Assembly: GCA_040901795.1 (NCBI GenBank)
Contig: JBBDYH010000072.1
Location: 62,001 to 126,000 of the forward strand
Direction of reading: 5' to 3'
Length of the DNA stretch: 64,000 nucleotides
Source: JBBDYH01 sp040901795
GTDB taxonomy: Bacteria > Planctomycetota > Planctomycetia > Pirellulales > JALHPA01
Shown: one piece after another, positions 41,144 through 48,991 of the stretch
How the letters are laid out: each line of letters opens with the position of its first letter
How positions within the stretch are numbered: the stretch's first letter is position 1
Notes under the pieces: generated by a model
Seen by the model: the letters and a program-made list of their open reading frames with translations, nothing else
What the model was told of the DNA's origin: nothing
Database searches by the model: none
Position numbers and translations under genes: made by a program

Positions 41144-42542
41144 GGGTCGCTCCTTCCGTTTTTGGTTCGTGCACGGCGAGGAGCCTCGCCCAGTGATGCC
41201 CCATGCTTTCTCGTTCGGAAGCGATGGCCATCCACTCGTCCCGGTAGCGCGTCAGCAGTTCGACGACGTCTTCCTGCGACTGATCCCGCCCCAGAATTTC
41301 GGTGCTGATGAGATGTCTGGCGAAAGCGGGCGGGAGTTGGCCCCGGGTTTCAACGTCCTTCAGCCATGCCACTTGCATCAGGAACGCCTTGAGGAACTGA
41401 ATGCGCTTCGGCGGAATCTTGTTCGCGGCCCGCGGTGACCCCAAAAAGTCGTATTCGTAGGCGCAATCGGATTCGGTGATTCCAGCGGTCGCTAATGCTT
41501 GACGACGAAAGATGCACGCCGGACATACGCCGCATTGCTTCTGCTTGCAATGACGCTGAGGGAAATGGACGCAGGATGCGGACAAATTCGCCAGTTGCTG
41601 CAAGCCCTTGCCGCACAGACTGCGGACAAGCTCTCCCTTGGTTTGAGAGTGGAATGGCAGGCAAAACTCGACATCGCTCCGGGCAATCAGGGTCGCAAGC
41701 CGCGACATGAGACGCAAGAATTTGGGATGGGCGCTCTTCGTGGTCTTCGCTCCGATCATCCCTGCCATCAGTGGCAGGTTGATGGCCCCGATGCCAGACT
41801 CAAAGACCTCGACGACTTGTTGGCCGTGCATGATTGCGGCAATCGCGCCAAGCGTGGCAAACAGGAACGAACGGCACCGCTGGCTGCGTTCCTCAAGGCT
41901 TCTATCGAGCTCGGCGGACCACAGAATCGCTACTTTCACGATCAAGGGATCGGTTACAGCGTTGACTTCCGTGCCGAACAATTTCAGTTGTTTTCGCACG
42001 AGATGACGTTGCCTTGGCTGGTGCCAGACGGTGACGGGGATCATGGGCCTGTCGGGATTTGCTGCGATGCGAGCTGCGAGGCCGGCGACGGAATCGAGAC
42101 CGCCACTGTAAAGACAAATCAATGGCAACTGCCCTTCATAAGGGTCGGACAACAGCCGACCGCAGCGGTAGAACGGCGTCGTGTCAGGGACGAACTCGAC
42201 GTCCCAGAAGTCCCCGCTGACAAAATCCACAGCGTCGTGGATGGAGTCACGTACTTCGGTACTGTTCCAGAACTCGGCGTCGAAGACGCTGATCTTCAGC
42301 CCAATGGTCCGCGAAGGCTTCTTCATGCCTTGTTTTGGGTGGCGCTTCACTAGGCGATCCACGACATAGATTGACGAGGCGATCCGCAGAAAGTCTACGA
42401 GCCGTACTGGGAGATCTTGAAGGCAAAACGTGTTCAGCGTGTCTAAGTCGAACCGAAAGTGCTTTCCGGCGTACAGGTTGACCGAGTTGGAGTTAGCGCC
42501 AGTCGAGAAGGAGATGTTGAACGGGAGTCGCTGGACTATCAT
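41130..42542 (-). CDS. QueC-like ATP-pyrophosphatase of QatC/Cap9 type
   Basis: 470 aa, about twice the length of housekeeping QueC (about 220-230). An N-terminal domain of about 130 residues (IASSIYVVDRLVKRHPKQ, VDFVSGDFWDVEF) precedes the PP-loop YSGGLDSVAG (about 146-154). The zinc site follows: CVHFPQRHC, then KQCGVCPACIFRR (Cys about 324, 332, 337, 340, 343). QueC forms preQ0 from CDG; here there is no queD/queE/queF or tgt. The N-terminal addition and defence setting match the QatC/Cap9 branch, where the enzyme modifies a protein partner. It starts one base into the preceding stop (TAATG). Confidence 0.88.
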   Translation of the reverse strand: MIVQRLPFNISFSTGANSNSVNLYAGKHFRFDLDTLNTFCLQDLPVRLVDFLRIASSIYVVDRLVKRHPKQGMKKPSRTIGLKISVFDAEFWNSTEVRDSIHDAVDFVSGDFWDVEFVPDTTPFYRCGRLLSDPYEGQLPLICLYSGGLDSVAGLAARIAANPDRPMIPVTVWHQPRQRHLVRKQLKLFGTEVNAVTDPLIVKVAILWSAELDRSLEERSQRCRSFLFATLGAIAAIMHGQQVVEVFESGIGAINLPLMAGMIGAKTTKSAHPKFLRLMSRLATLIARSDVEFCLPFHSQTKGELVRSLCGKGLQQLANLSASCVHFPQRHCKQKQCGVCPACIFRRQALATAGITESDCAYEYDFLGSPRAANKIPPKRIQFLKAFLMQVAWLKDVETRGQLPPAFARHLISTEILGRDQSQEDVVELLTRYRDEWMAIASERESMGHHWARLLAVHEPKTEGATRVSA

Positions 42543-43123
42543 TACTTCGGCCCTCCGAGTAGGGACACGCCCAGCAACTCCTCAGTAGGACCGTTGCGCG
42601 AGGGCTTCGTCGCCTCCTGACGTTGTACCGTCAGTCGGCAGTTCGGGTCTTGGGCCAGCTTTGTAGCGATGCGTTCAACGTCATCAGCAAGGACACGGCC
42701 AATGTCGTCCGTGAACGCCTTCACGTCAAAGATAGTGGGCCAGTTCTCCGTCCCAGCAACGCGGAGACAGATCTGGTCGATCACGCGGTCGAGGATCGCT
42801 TCCATCCAACCGCGTATACAGTCTTCCGACGCGGCACCGCTGGCGTGAGCAGATGACTCAAAAAGCTGCGCGTATTCATGACCTTCCGTCTTACGAACCA
42901 ACTGGCGAAGTTGACGTCGTGAGGCGCGGGCTGCCAGAAAATCGGCGAGTGGAGCGCCATACTCTCTAAACTGCTTTCGCGCCTTGTTGACGCCACCGTA
43001 GAGGGCCTTGCGGACTTCGGCCGCCACCTCACCGCAGGATGCGTCCTTGCGGATGGCACTGAACAATTTGTCCCACCGTTGTGAGTAGGCGGCGCCGAGG
43101 TCAAGCGATTCGTTCTCTGCCAT
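42542..43123 (-). CDS. Unrecognised helical protein, first gene of QueC-like operon
   Basis: 193 aa. I do not recognise it. It is strongly helical and charged: YSQRWDKLFSAIRKD, EVRKALYGGVNKARKQFREY, RQLRQLVRKTEGHEYAQLFE, and ILDRVIDQICLRVAGTENW, with a second half around TIFDVKAFTDDIGRVLADDV. The C-terminus is a flexible KPSRNGPTEELLGVSLLGGPK. Its stop overlaps the QueC-like start by one base (TAATG). It does not show the MGTS-x-x-x-GP start of QatB, so it is not an obvious QatB. Position as upstream partner of the QueC-like enzyme makes it the likely substrate or scaffold. Confidence 0.75.
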   Translation of the reverse strand: MAENESLDLGAAYSQRWDKLFSAIRKDASCGEVAAEVRKALYGGVNKARKQFREYGAPLADFLAARASRRQLRQLVRKTEGHEYAQLFESSAHASGAASEDCIRGWMEAILDRVIDQICLRVAGTENWPTIFDVKAFTDDIGRVLADDVERIATKLAQDPNCRLTVQRQEATKPSRNGPTEELLGVSLLGGPK

Positions 43124-43762
43124 GATGAAACTCGCACTTTGCGGTGACCGTCGGCTTCACGCCGACATTGGCATTATCGGCCAGCTATTTTACAAAGTCA
43201 AGCTTTTATATGGCTACCTGTTAAAATATGTCAATCCATCCAGCGAGTTGTTACCATACAATGAGTCAGGGTTAACAGAACTAACTTGCTTCCTCATAAC
43301 GAGTTATGTAACAAAGATGTGCGTAACCTCAAAAACCTCCCGCTATCAGGGGAAACCGGTGTTAACCGCAACGATTGTCGTGGCCACCTCTTCGGCCTGG
43401 AGGATGTGAATACGTTCCGGCTGCACTCCACGGGTTCGCAAACGGCTAATATTGCTCAAAACTGAAAGACGCCCAGCCTGGACAATAGATTTGCTGGGCC
43501 GTTGTTGATGCCGTACCGTGCGCTCAAACACGTGCAGTTTTGCTTGGTGCGTAACGGACCATGACATGCCGGGGTTCGAATAATGCTGCCCGAACACCGC
43601 GACGCGTTGCCCGAAAGCTGGCAGTACTGGCTGAAAAGAGCTGCCGAACTGGCTCAGCGCAAGAATTGGAAGGGGAGATAGCGATGAGCGCTCGCTGCGA
43701 CGACGCCGGCGAACGAGAATCGCACCGTTGCCCGCTCTGTTCGGTGCAGTAAACTACGCTTC
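43124..43762. other. AT-rich divergent control region of the defence island
   Basis: 639 bp between the divergent operon and AIPR. 43180-43330 is notably A/T-rich with TTTTATATGGCTACCTGTTAAAATATG, then TAACTTGCTTCC and CATAACGAGTTATG (43295-43308), a near-palindrome suited to an XRE dimer. No convincing gene; the open frames here lack starts and composition bias. It likely holds promoters for both units. Confidence 0.5.
43295..43308. promoter_or_regulatory. Palindromic CATAACGAGTTATG, possible operator
   Basis: CATAAC and GTTATG form an inverted pair around GA. It is in the divergent promoter region of the XRE-ImmA operon. Identical 14-mers are at 43295 and 11671, and the core ATAACTCGTTAT is at 53342-53353, so an operator is only one of several readings. 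Confidence 0.3.
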
Positions 43763-45532
43763 ATGCGAATTACCGACCAGTTGATTGACCAAGCCTACGC
43801 CGACTGCAAGTCCACGTGTGGCGGCCTGCGCAATGACTACTTCGGGCTTCTTTACCTTCAGCATGAGCTTGACGTACCTCGCCAGGAAGCGATTGAACAG
43901 CTAGCTTTCGGAGGCAATGACTATGGGATCGACGGATTCCACTTCGATAAGACGAAACGCAATCTCTATCTCTTTCAGTTCAAGTACTCGGAATCACATC
44001 AGCAGTTCAAAAGTACATTTCAACGGCTGATCGACAAGGGAATGCAGTACATCTTTGATGCGGCGGGACAGGATCAGCAGCAGAACCAACTTATCCAGCA
44101 GATCAAATCGTGCATCATAGAGAACGCGGCGATCATTGACCGCGTGTTGATCCATTTCATCTTTCTCGGTGATCCACAAACTGCTGAACAAAGCCCGGTG
44201 CTAGACAAGCTGCGGGAAGACCTTGAAAACAAGAAATATCTGGTTGAGACGGCGCTTGGCCGGTCGGTTCCACTGGTTATCGAGTTCAGGTCCGCGCGGA
44301 CGAAGAAGGTAGGGGGAGCGTCTCATGTGCGGAAGACGTACTCCTATCCGCTGCACCTGACAGACCATATCGCTCGAAGCGGTCCAATGGACGAGTCACT
44401 GCACATTGGGTTCGTTCGGCTCGTCGATCTTCACGCGATGCTTGCCGACATGGGGCAGCGTTTCTTCGAGCGGAATGTCCGAGGATCGTTGCCGGCCGAG
44501 AGCATCGTAAATCGATCCCTCGAGCGCGCCTTTCGGAGAGTAATCTTGGACGGGAAGGATTCGCCGCTCGCATTTCCATTCAACCACAATGGCGTCACGC
44601 TGTCGGCCGAAGCGCTCAAGGAAACCGATAGCGGATGGCGAATCACAGAGCCGCGCATGCTCAATGGCGCGCAAACCGTCACGACTTTTGCACGCTTTCT
44701 GAAGAGCAACGAGTCAAATCCCAAGCTCAACGAACACCGCGAAAACGTGGAGTCGTTGTCGGTGCTTTGCCGTGTGGTCACAGGCGCCTCCCCGGATTTC
44801 GTCACTTCCGTGACTGTCAACAACAATCGGCAGAATTGGGTCAAGCCGTGGAATCTCCGAGCAAACGACATGATTCAGCTTGAGCTTCAGGAGAAATTCC
44901 GCGATGACTTGAACATCTATTACGAACGTCAAGAGAAAGCCTTCGAGAACCTTTCGGACGAGGACTTGGAGGAAATGGGTATCGTACCGGGTCGGGCCAT
45001 CGAGTTGTTCAAGCTGGGGCGAACATTTCTTGTCGTAGACGGTGACTTGGACAAGCTCAATCGTTATCAAGAAGTTTTTGAGGATGACAAACTCTACGCT
45101 CAAGCGTTTTCGGAGGTGCGAAAAAAGGCCGACTCCCGCAAAATCGTTTTGTGCTACAAAGTGGAGCGCCGGCTCAAGCAATTCCTTCGGGACATTCTCG
45201 AAATGGGGCAGAATAAGTACGAGTTCGTCAGGAGGGGCCGCAATCTGCTGTGGGCACTTCTCTGTCAGGGGATGCTCAATGACCCGAAGATCGACGAGCG
45301 AGCCGAGCGCTGGGGTCAGACGCTGAGCGTCGAGTCAGATTTTGTGGAATGGGTCTCCGGCATCGCCACGACGCGTGCTCGCATGATCCTAAAAGATCTC
45401 GTCGAGGACAAACAGTACGCACAAAAGGTGGCCGAGGGCAATTTCAATTTCTTCCGCACCAATGCAACGTATAAACGCGCGATGGAGTTTGCATACAAGC
45501 GGTTCAAGTGGGTCGAACGCCGCCTTAAGTAA
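43763..45532 (+). CDS. AIPR (abortive infection phage resistance) protein with nuclease-like N-terminus
   Basis: 589 aa. The AIPR core is recognised by RNVRGSLPAESIVNRSLE, PFNHNGVTLSAEAL, and RMLNGAQTVTTFARF, then VTVNNNRQNWVKPWNLRAND. The N-terminal 80 residues carry a PD-(D/E)xK-like signature: GNDYGIDGFHFD with Asp57, then YLFQFKYSES with Gln72-Phe-Lys74. This is expected of an abortive-infection nuclease acting on DNA or RNA. ATG 43763 is the natural start. It is divergent from the QueC-like operon and upstream of the type ISP remnant. It has an intact length and motif set. Confidence 0.9.
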   Translation: MRITDQLIDQAYADCKSTCGGLRNDYFGLLYLQHELDVPRQEAIEQLAFGGNDYGIDGFHFDKTKRNLYLFQFKYSESHQQFKSTFQRLIDKGMQYIFDAAGQDQQQNQLIQQIKSCIIENAAIIDRVLIHFIFLGDPQTAEQSPVLDKLREDLENKKYLVETALGRSVPLVIEFRSARTKKVGGASHVRKTYSYPLHLTDHIARSGPMDESLHIGFVRLVDLHAMLADMGQRFFERNVRGSLPAESIVNRSLERAFRRVILDGKDSPLAFPFNHNGVTLSAEALKETDSGWRITEPRMLNGAQTVTTFARFLKSNESNPKLNEHRENVESLSVLCRVVTGASPDFVTSVTVNNNRQNWVKPWNLRANDMIQLELQEKFRDDLNIYYERQEKAFENLSDEDLEEMGIVPGRAIELFKLGRTFLVVDGDLDKLNRYQEVFEDDKLYAQAFSEVRKKADSRKIVLCYKVERRLKQFLRDILEMGQNKYEFVRRGRNLLWALLCQGMLNDPKIDERAERWGQTLSVESDFVEWVSGIATTRARMILKDLVEDKQYAQKVAEGNFNFFRTNATYKRAMEFAYKRFKWVERRLK

Positions 45533-45618
45533 AGCGAACATGGGAGGATGCAAACGACGCCGGCTGTGGTTGCTTTCTCGGCTTGTGCAGGTGCTCCATT
45601 CGTTCGACGCCGGTTTCG

Positions 45619-45915
45619 ATGCCATTCGTAGCTATATTCCTGTCCTCCGCCCTGTGGCGGTACAAAGTCTCGGGCAAGCGCGTGTTGACGCAGTGGTTCA
45701 GCTACCGCAAGAAAAACCGCGAGCGGCCGATCATCGGCGACCGGCGGGCGCCGTCGAAGCTCGGCGACATTCAACCCGATCACTGGCTGGCCGAGTACAC
45801 GACCGAACTGCTCAATGTCCTGAACGTTCTGGCGTTGCTCGTGGAGATGGAACCAGTCCAGGCGCAACTTTTGGAGACGATCTGTGAAGGACCAACCCTC
45901 GACTTCCGGGGATAG
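45619..45915 (+). pseudogene. Type ISP restriction-modification enzyme, C-terminal remnant
   Basis: Only the C-terminal specificity-region end remains: SSALWRYKVSGKRVLTQWFS, YRKKNRERPIIGDRRAPSKL, DIQPDHWLAEYTTELLNVLN, VLALLVEMEPVQAQLLETIC. These phrases are typical of the last about 90 residues of single-chain type ISP restriction enzymes (about 1500 aa). The recognisable part starts at about 45619 and is truncated upstream; sequence between the AIPR stop and 45619 is unrelated. It is evidence that another defence gene once stood here. Its frame ends at 45915, overlapping the next small gene. Confidence 0.85.
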
Positions 45916-46258
45916 AAAAGAACCCCCGAGGCCCAAGACGATTCCAGACGATTTTATCTGGGACCCAGAGGTTGAGGCCTGGTATCCCCCTGGCGAACCG
46001 TCACCGTTCACGGCGGAGTACTGGCTCCATTTCCTCGATGATCTCACGGAAGAGGACTACGGCGGCCCTGGCCCGCGCTTGATCTCCCGAGATGAACTGC
46101 TGGCGGCCGGGGCGTTGAACGTATCTTCCGGAAAGCGGAAAACACTGGGCGTCGAGCGGGATCACCTGCCGCTGTTTCCCGATGATGACCAAGGCGAGGA
46201 GCAGCAACCGCCGAGGCCAGGGGAAGGGGACTGCGATGAATCAGCGGATGACGTTTAG
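45884..46258 (+). CDS. Small acidic hypothetical protein
   Basis: 124 aa, GTG start at 45884 overlapping the ISP remnant by 32 bp. The N-terminal half reads KTIPDDFIWDPEVEAWYPPG followed by EYWLHFLDDLTEEDYGGPG, and the tail is acidic (DDDQGEEQQPPRPGEGDCDE). I do not recognise the family. Overlap with the ISP tail suggests that an adapter or small accessory gene normally follows the restriction enzyme, but no known ISP operon partner is identifiable. Unsure whether it is still expressed. Confidence 0.5.
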   Translation: MKDQPSTSGDRKEPPRPKTIPDDFIWDPEVEAWYPPGEPSPFTAEYWLHFLDDLTEEDYGGPGPRLISRDELLAAGALNVSSGKRKTLGVERDHLPLFPDDDQGEEQQPPRPGEGDCDESADDV

Positions 46259-46487
46259 CGAATGTCGAGTCGTTGAGCGCCGGGAGCTAAGGCATCAAGG
46301 GCAAAGCCTCGTGAACGAGGCTGAGAGGAGAATTGTGGCGGCATCTTGTCCCCCGGCGTAAACGCACGGGGCTATGGAAAAGGGGAAGCGTCGTAAACGA
46401 CGCTCGGGGACGCGATCCAGGTCTTCCCTGCGGCGCGAACGCGTCGCCCCTAGTCGTTGCGGCCTCCGATTCGCTATCATCGGCCAC
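46259..46487. other. Leader of the sigma-54 regulator with twin hairpins
   Basis: Holds AGCCTCGTGAACGAGGCT (46305-46322) and AGCGTCGTAAACGACGCT (46387-46404), two perfect hairpins of the same design (AGCxTCGTxAACGAxGCT). The gap has no gene; the open frame upstream of 46488 is repeat-derived. Confidence 0.6.
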
Positions 46488-47987
46488 ATGGCCAAAACCG
46501 TCTCTACGAGCGTCGAAAGGGACCGCGCTGCCGACGCGGCGCAACTCGAGCGCGCCGCAGGGGACGCCGCCCCGCGCCCAGCGGCCGAAGGGGACGTTGC
46601 AGGCCCTACGCCCGCTGATATCCGCGTGTTGATTGTAGACAACGATGCGGCGCACGCGGAAACCGTGGCCGAAAGCTTGCGGCGCGTCGGATACGATTGC
46701 GTGGTCGCCACATCCGGGACGGAGGGGTCGCGGCTGATCGACCGCGAGCGGTTCGACGTCGTCATCACCGACCTGATGATGAGCGATGTGAACGGGATCG
46801 AGATTCTAAAACGCGCTCGCCACGCTCTGCCGGAATGCGAAGTGATCCTGGTCACCGGCCATGGCACCATTCCCTCGGCCGTCGAGGCGATGCAGCAGGG
46901 CGCCTTCAATTATCTGCAAAAACCGCTCGACATTAAGCAGCTCCGCGTGGTCGTGGGCCGTGCGAGTGAGTCCGTGCGGCTGCGGCGGACCAACGTCGAG
47001 CTGCGGCAGCGGCTCGACGAGCGGTTTGGCTTCGAAGGCGTCGTCGGCAGTAGCCCGCAGATGCACTCCGTGATCGACCGGCTCAAGCGGATTGCGCCGA
47101 CCGACGCCAGCGTGCTGATCGAGGGGGAGACGGGCACGGGGAAGGAATTGGTCGCCCAGGCGATTCACCAGAATAGTCCTCGCAAGAACAAGCCGTTTGT
47201 GGCGCTGAATTGCGCCGCGTTGAGCGAGAACATCCTGGAGAGCGAGCTGTTTGGACATGTGAGGGGCGCCTTCACCGACGCCTCTACCGACCGCGTGGGC
47301 AAGTTTGCTTACGCCCACGGCGGCACGATGTTCCTCGACGAAGTCGGCGACATGCCGCTGGCCACGCAGATCAAACTGTTGCGCGTGCTCGAAAACGGCG
47401 AGATCACGCGCGTCGGCAGCAACGAGACAATTAAGGTCAACGTGCGCGTCCTGTCGGCCACGAATCGCAACCTGGAGGACGCCATCGCCGCCGGCACGTT
47501 CCGCAATGATCTCTATCATCGCCTGAAGGTGGTGACCATCGGTCTGCCGCCGTTGCGCGAGCGGGTGCAGGACATTCCGCTGTTGATCGAGCACTTCATT
47601 CGCCAGTTCGCAAGCCGGCACCGCAAGGCGATCAAAAGCATGTCGTCGTCCGCACGGATGAGGCTGTTGGCGTTCGACTGGCCCGGCAATGTGCGTCAGC
47701 TTCGCAACGTCGTCGAAAGCATGGTGGTGGTCGATTACGACGGCGCGCTGGATCTCGACGACTTGCCCAACGAGCTGGCCGCAGAAGGTGCGGCGGAGGC
47801 GGCGACCGCTGCGGACGGGCAGGCGGCATCGCTGGCCAGCCTGGTTGGCAAGCCGCTTGGCGAAATCGAGCGAATGTTCATTACCCAAACTTTGGTTTTC
47901 ACGGGCGGGAACCGCGAGCAGGCGGCGCAACTGCTGGGCATCGGCGAGCGGACGCTGTACCGGAAGATCAAGGAGTACGGGTTGTGA
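46488..47987 (+). CDS. Sigma-54-dependent response regulator
   Basis: 499 aa from ATG 46488. The receiver domain (about residues 45-155) has VLIVDNDAAHAETVAESLRR, the phospho-acceptor Asp in VITDLMMSDVNG (about residue 91), Thr in LVTGHG and Lys in LQKPLD. The AAA+ domain follows: Walker A GETGTGKELVAQ (about 212), GAFTDA in the sigma-54 contact loop (a variant of GAFTGA), Walker B GGTMFLDEVGD. The Fis-like HTH at the end is FTGGNREQAAQLLGIGERTL, YRKIKEYGL. It activates sigma-54 promoters upon phosphorylation. No sensor kinase is adjacent, so it is an orphan regulator. Cytoplasmic. Confidence 0.94.
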   Translation: MAKTVSTSVERDRAADAAQLERAAGDAAPRPAAEGDVAGPTPADIRVLIVDNDAAHAETVAESLRRVGYDCVVATSGTEGSRLIDRERFDVVITDLMMSDVNGIEILKRARHALPECEVILVTGHGTIPSAVEAMQQGAFNYLQKPLDIKQLRVVVGRASESVRLRRTNVELRQRLDERFGFEGVVGSSPQMHSVIDRLKRIAPTDASVLIEGETGTGKELVAQAIHQNSPRKNKPFVALNCAALSENILESELFGHVRGAFTDASTDRVGKFAYAHGGTMFLDEVGDMPLATQIKLLRVLENGEITRVGSNETIKVNVRVLSATNRNLEDAIAAGTFRNDLYHRLKVVTIGLPPLRERVQDIPLLIEHFIRQFASRHRKAIKSMSSSARMRLLAFDWPGNVRQLRNVVESMVVVDYDGALDLDDLPNELAAEGAAEAATAADGQAASLASLVGKPLGEIERMFITQTLVFTGGNREQAAQLLGIGERTLYRKIKEYGL

Positions 47988-48027
47988 AGCATGACGTGAC
48001 GGACGCACCCAACGAAGCCGCCCGCAC

Positions 48028-48148
48028 ACACTAACCCGAAGCGTAAGCGAGGTGCCCGACTATGGCCAGTAAGCGAGGGCGCAGGCAAAAGCCAAGCGTC
48101 CGGCCGCGACACAGGAGCGTCGTCTCGCTAACGCTTCGCATTAGTGTT
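48028..48148. repeat. REP inverted pair a, downstream of RAYT
   Basis: Left arm ACACTAACCCGAAGCGTAAG, continuing CGAGG (48028-48052); right arm CTCGCTAACGCTTCGCATTA, then GTGT. The right arm contributes CACTAA, so the RAYT stop codon (48141-48143) comes from the REP. The interior includes GCGAGGGCGCAGGC. Confidence 0.7.
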
Positions 48149-48716
48149 CGCGCGGTTTGTCCTGCCCATCGCGAACGTAGAGAATCGCCGCTTCCAGGCA
48201 CTCCGCGCCGTTGATGAATCGCTGGCTGCCGCGTTCGGCCCACCAGTTCTCGCGAATGTTTAGATCGCCGGCTTCCTCGCTTACGCTTCGGGTTAGTGTT
48301 GAAGAGTTCGCATCGGACACTAACCCGAAACGTAAGTAAGGAACATCCCTCGCCTGCCGGCGCTTGATTTCCAACTCTTTCAGCCGTCGTGTGCACCAGG
48401 CTTTCAATTGGTTACGGACGATCTTCGGAGCTCGATCAGCGGTGAGCACGACGTGCACGTGATTCGACCGGCAATTGACAGCGTGCAGAGCCCAGCCGCG
48501 AACCTGGCACGTTTCGGCAATTTGACGCTCCACAACGTCGCGCTGTTCACAGTCTAACCAGCAGGCGTCTTCGGTCATTCTCGCCGCCGCCTCCAGCTTT
48601 TTGACCGGATCGGGAAGCTGCCAGCCGTGTCGGTATTCGATCCGACCACGTTCATCTCCTGGAAGCCAAGTGCCATACGTTGACCAGGTCAAAAAATAAG
48701 CCAGCGGCTCCGGCAT
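48141..48716 (-). CDS. REP-associated tyrosine transposase (RAYT, Y1/HUH)
   Basis: 191 aa from ATG 48716, the family start (MPEPLAYFLTWSTYGTWLPG); GTG 48755 and ATG 48746 extend it. HUH-type motif NHVHVVLTAD sits near the middle, and the conserved Tyr is near the end in EAAILYVRDGQDKPREH. RAYTs mobilise neighbouring REPs as single-stranded DNA. Residues about 124-149 (VPYLRFGLVSDANSSTLTRS, VSEEAG) come from a REP pair embedded in the reading frame at 48272-48342, and the last codons from another REP. The gene is therefore enlarged by its own elements; activity is uncertain. Confidence 0.88.
   Translation of the reverse strand: MPEPLAYFLTWSTYGTWLPGDERGRIEYRHGWQLPDPVKKLEAAARMTEDACWLDCEQRDVVERQIAETCQVRGWALHAVNCRSNHVHVVLTADRAPKIVRNQLKAWCTRRLKELEIKRRQARDVPYLRFGLVSDANSSTLTRSVSEEAGDLNIRENWWAERGSQRFINGAECLEAAILYVRDGQDKPREH
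48272..48342. repeat. REP inverted pair b, inside the RAYT coding sequence
   Basis: TTCCTCGCTTACGCTTCGGG, then TTAGTGTT (48273-48300), and ACACTAACCCGAAACGTAAG, then TAAGGAA (to 48342), with a 16-bp spacer. The length is a multiple that keeps the transposase in frame and encodes the TRSVSEE peptide. Confidence 0.8.
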
Positions 48717-48768
48717 CGGCGGCTCGTTTTCTTTTCCAGCTCGCATACGTTTCACCCCATACTAAGCC

Positions 48769-48876
48769 GCTGCGTAAGTGAGATGGTCAACCAAGGCGAG
48801 GCGCACAATATACTAACTCGTTGCGTAGGCGAGGCCAACCGACCACGCCCCCTCGCTTACGCTTCGGGTTAGTGTG
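48769..48876. repeat. REP cluster c, upstream of RAYT
   Basis: Three REP-like words: TACTAAGCCGCTGCGTAAG (48769 onward), ATACTAACTCGTTGCGTAGG (48810 onward), and the reverse-oriented CCTCGCTTACGCTTCGGGTT (48851 onward). They lie between the RAYT start and mutL. The first two are diverged. Confidence 0.65.
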
Positions 48877-48991
48877 GCAATAGCCGGTGACCAACTGCCG
48901 TCGATCCGGTACGATGACTCGAACGAAGCTTCGTCGTTCGGGCTTGTTTCGTCATTCGGATTTCGTCACTCGTCATTTTCTCGGGGGCAGG

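Noticed and set aside
41130..42542. Housekeeping queuosine biosynthesis gene
   Set aside because: Twice the normal QueC length, no queD, queE, queF or tgt, and a defence-type neighbourhood.
39352..43123. Classical QatABCD system
   Set aside because: No QatA ATPase, no TatD-like QatD, and the 193-aa protein lacks the MGTS...GP start of QatB.
46806..48029. 407-aa frame antisense to the sigma-54 regulator
   Set aside because: No domain and a composition typical of an antisense shadow; the sense gene is unambiguous.
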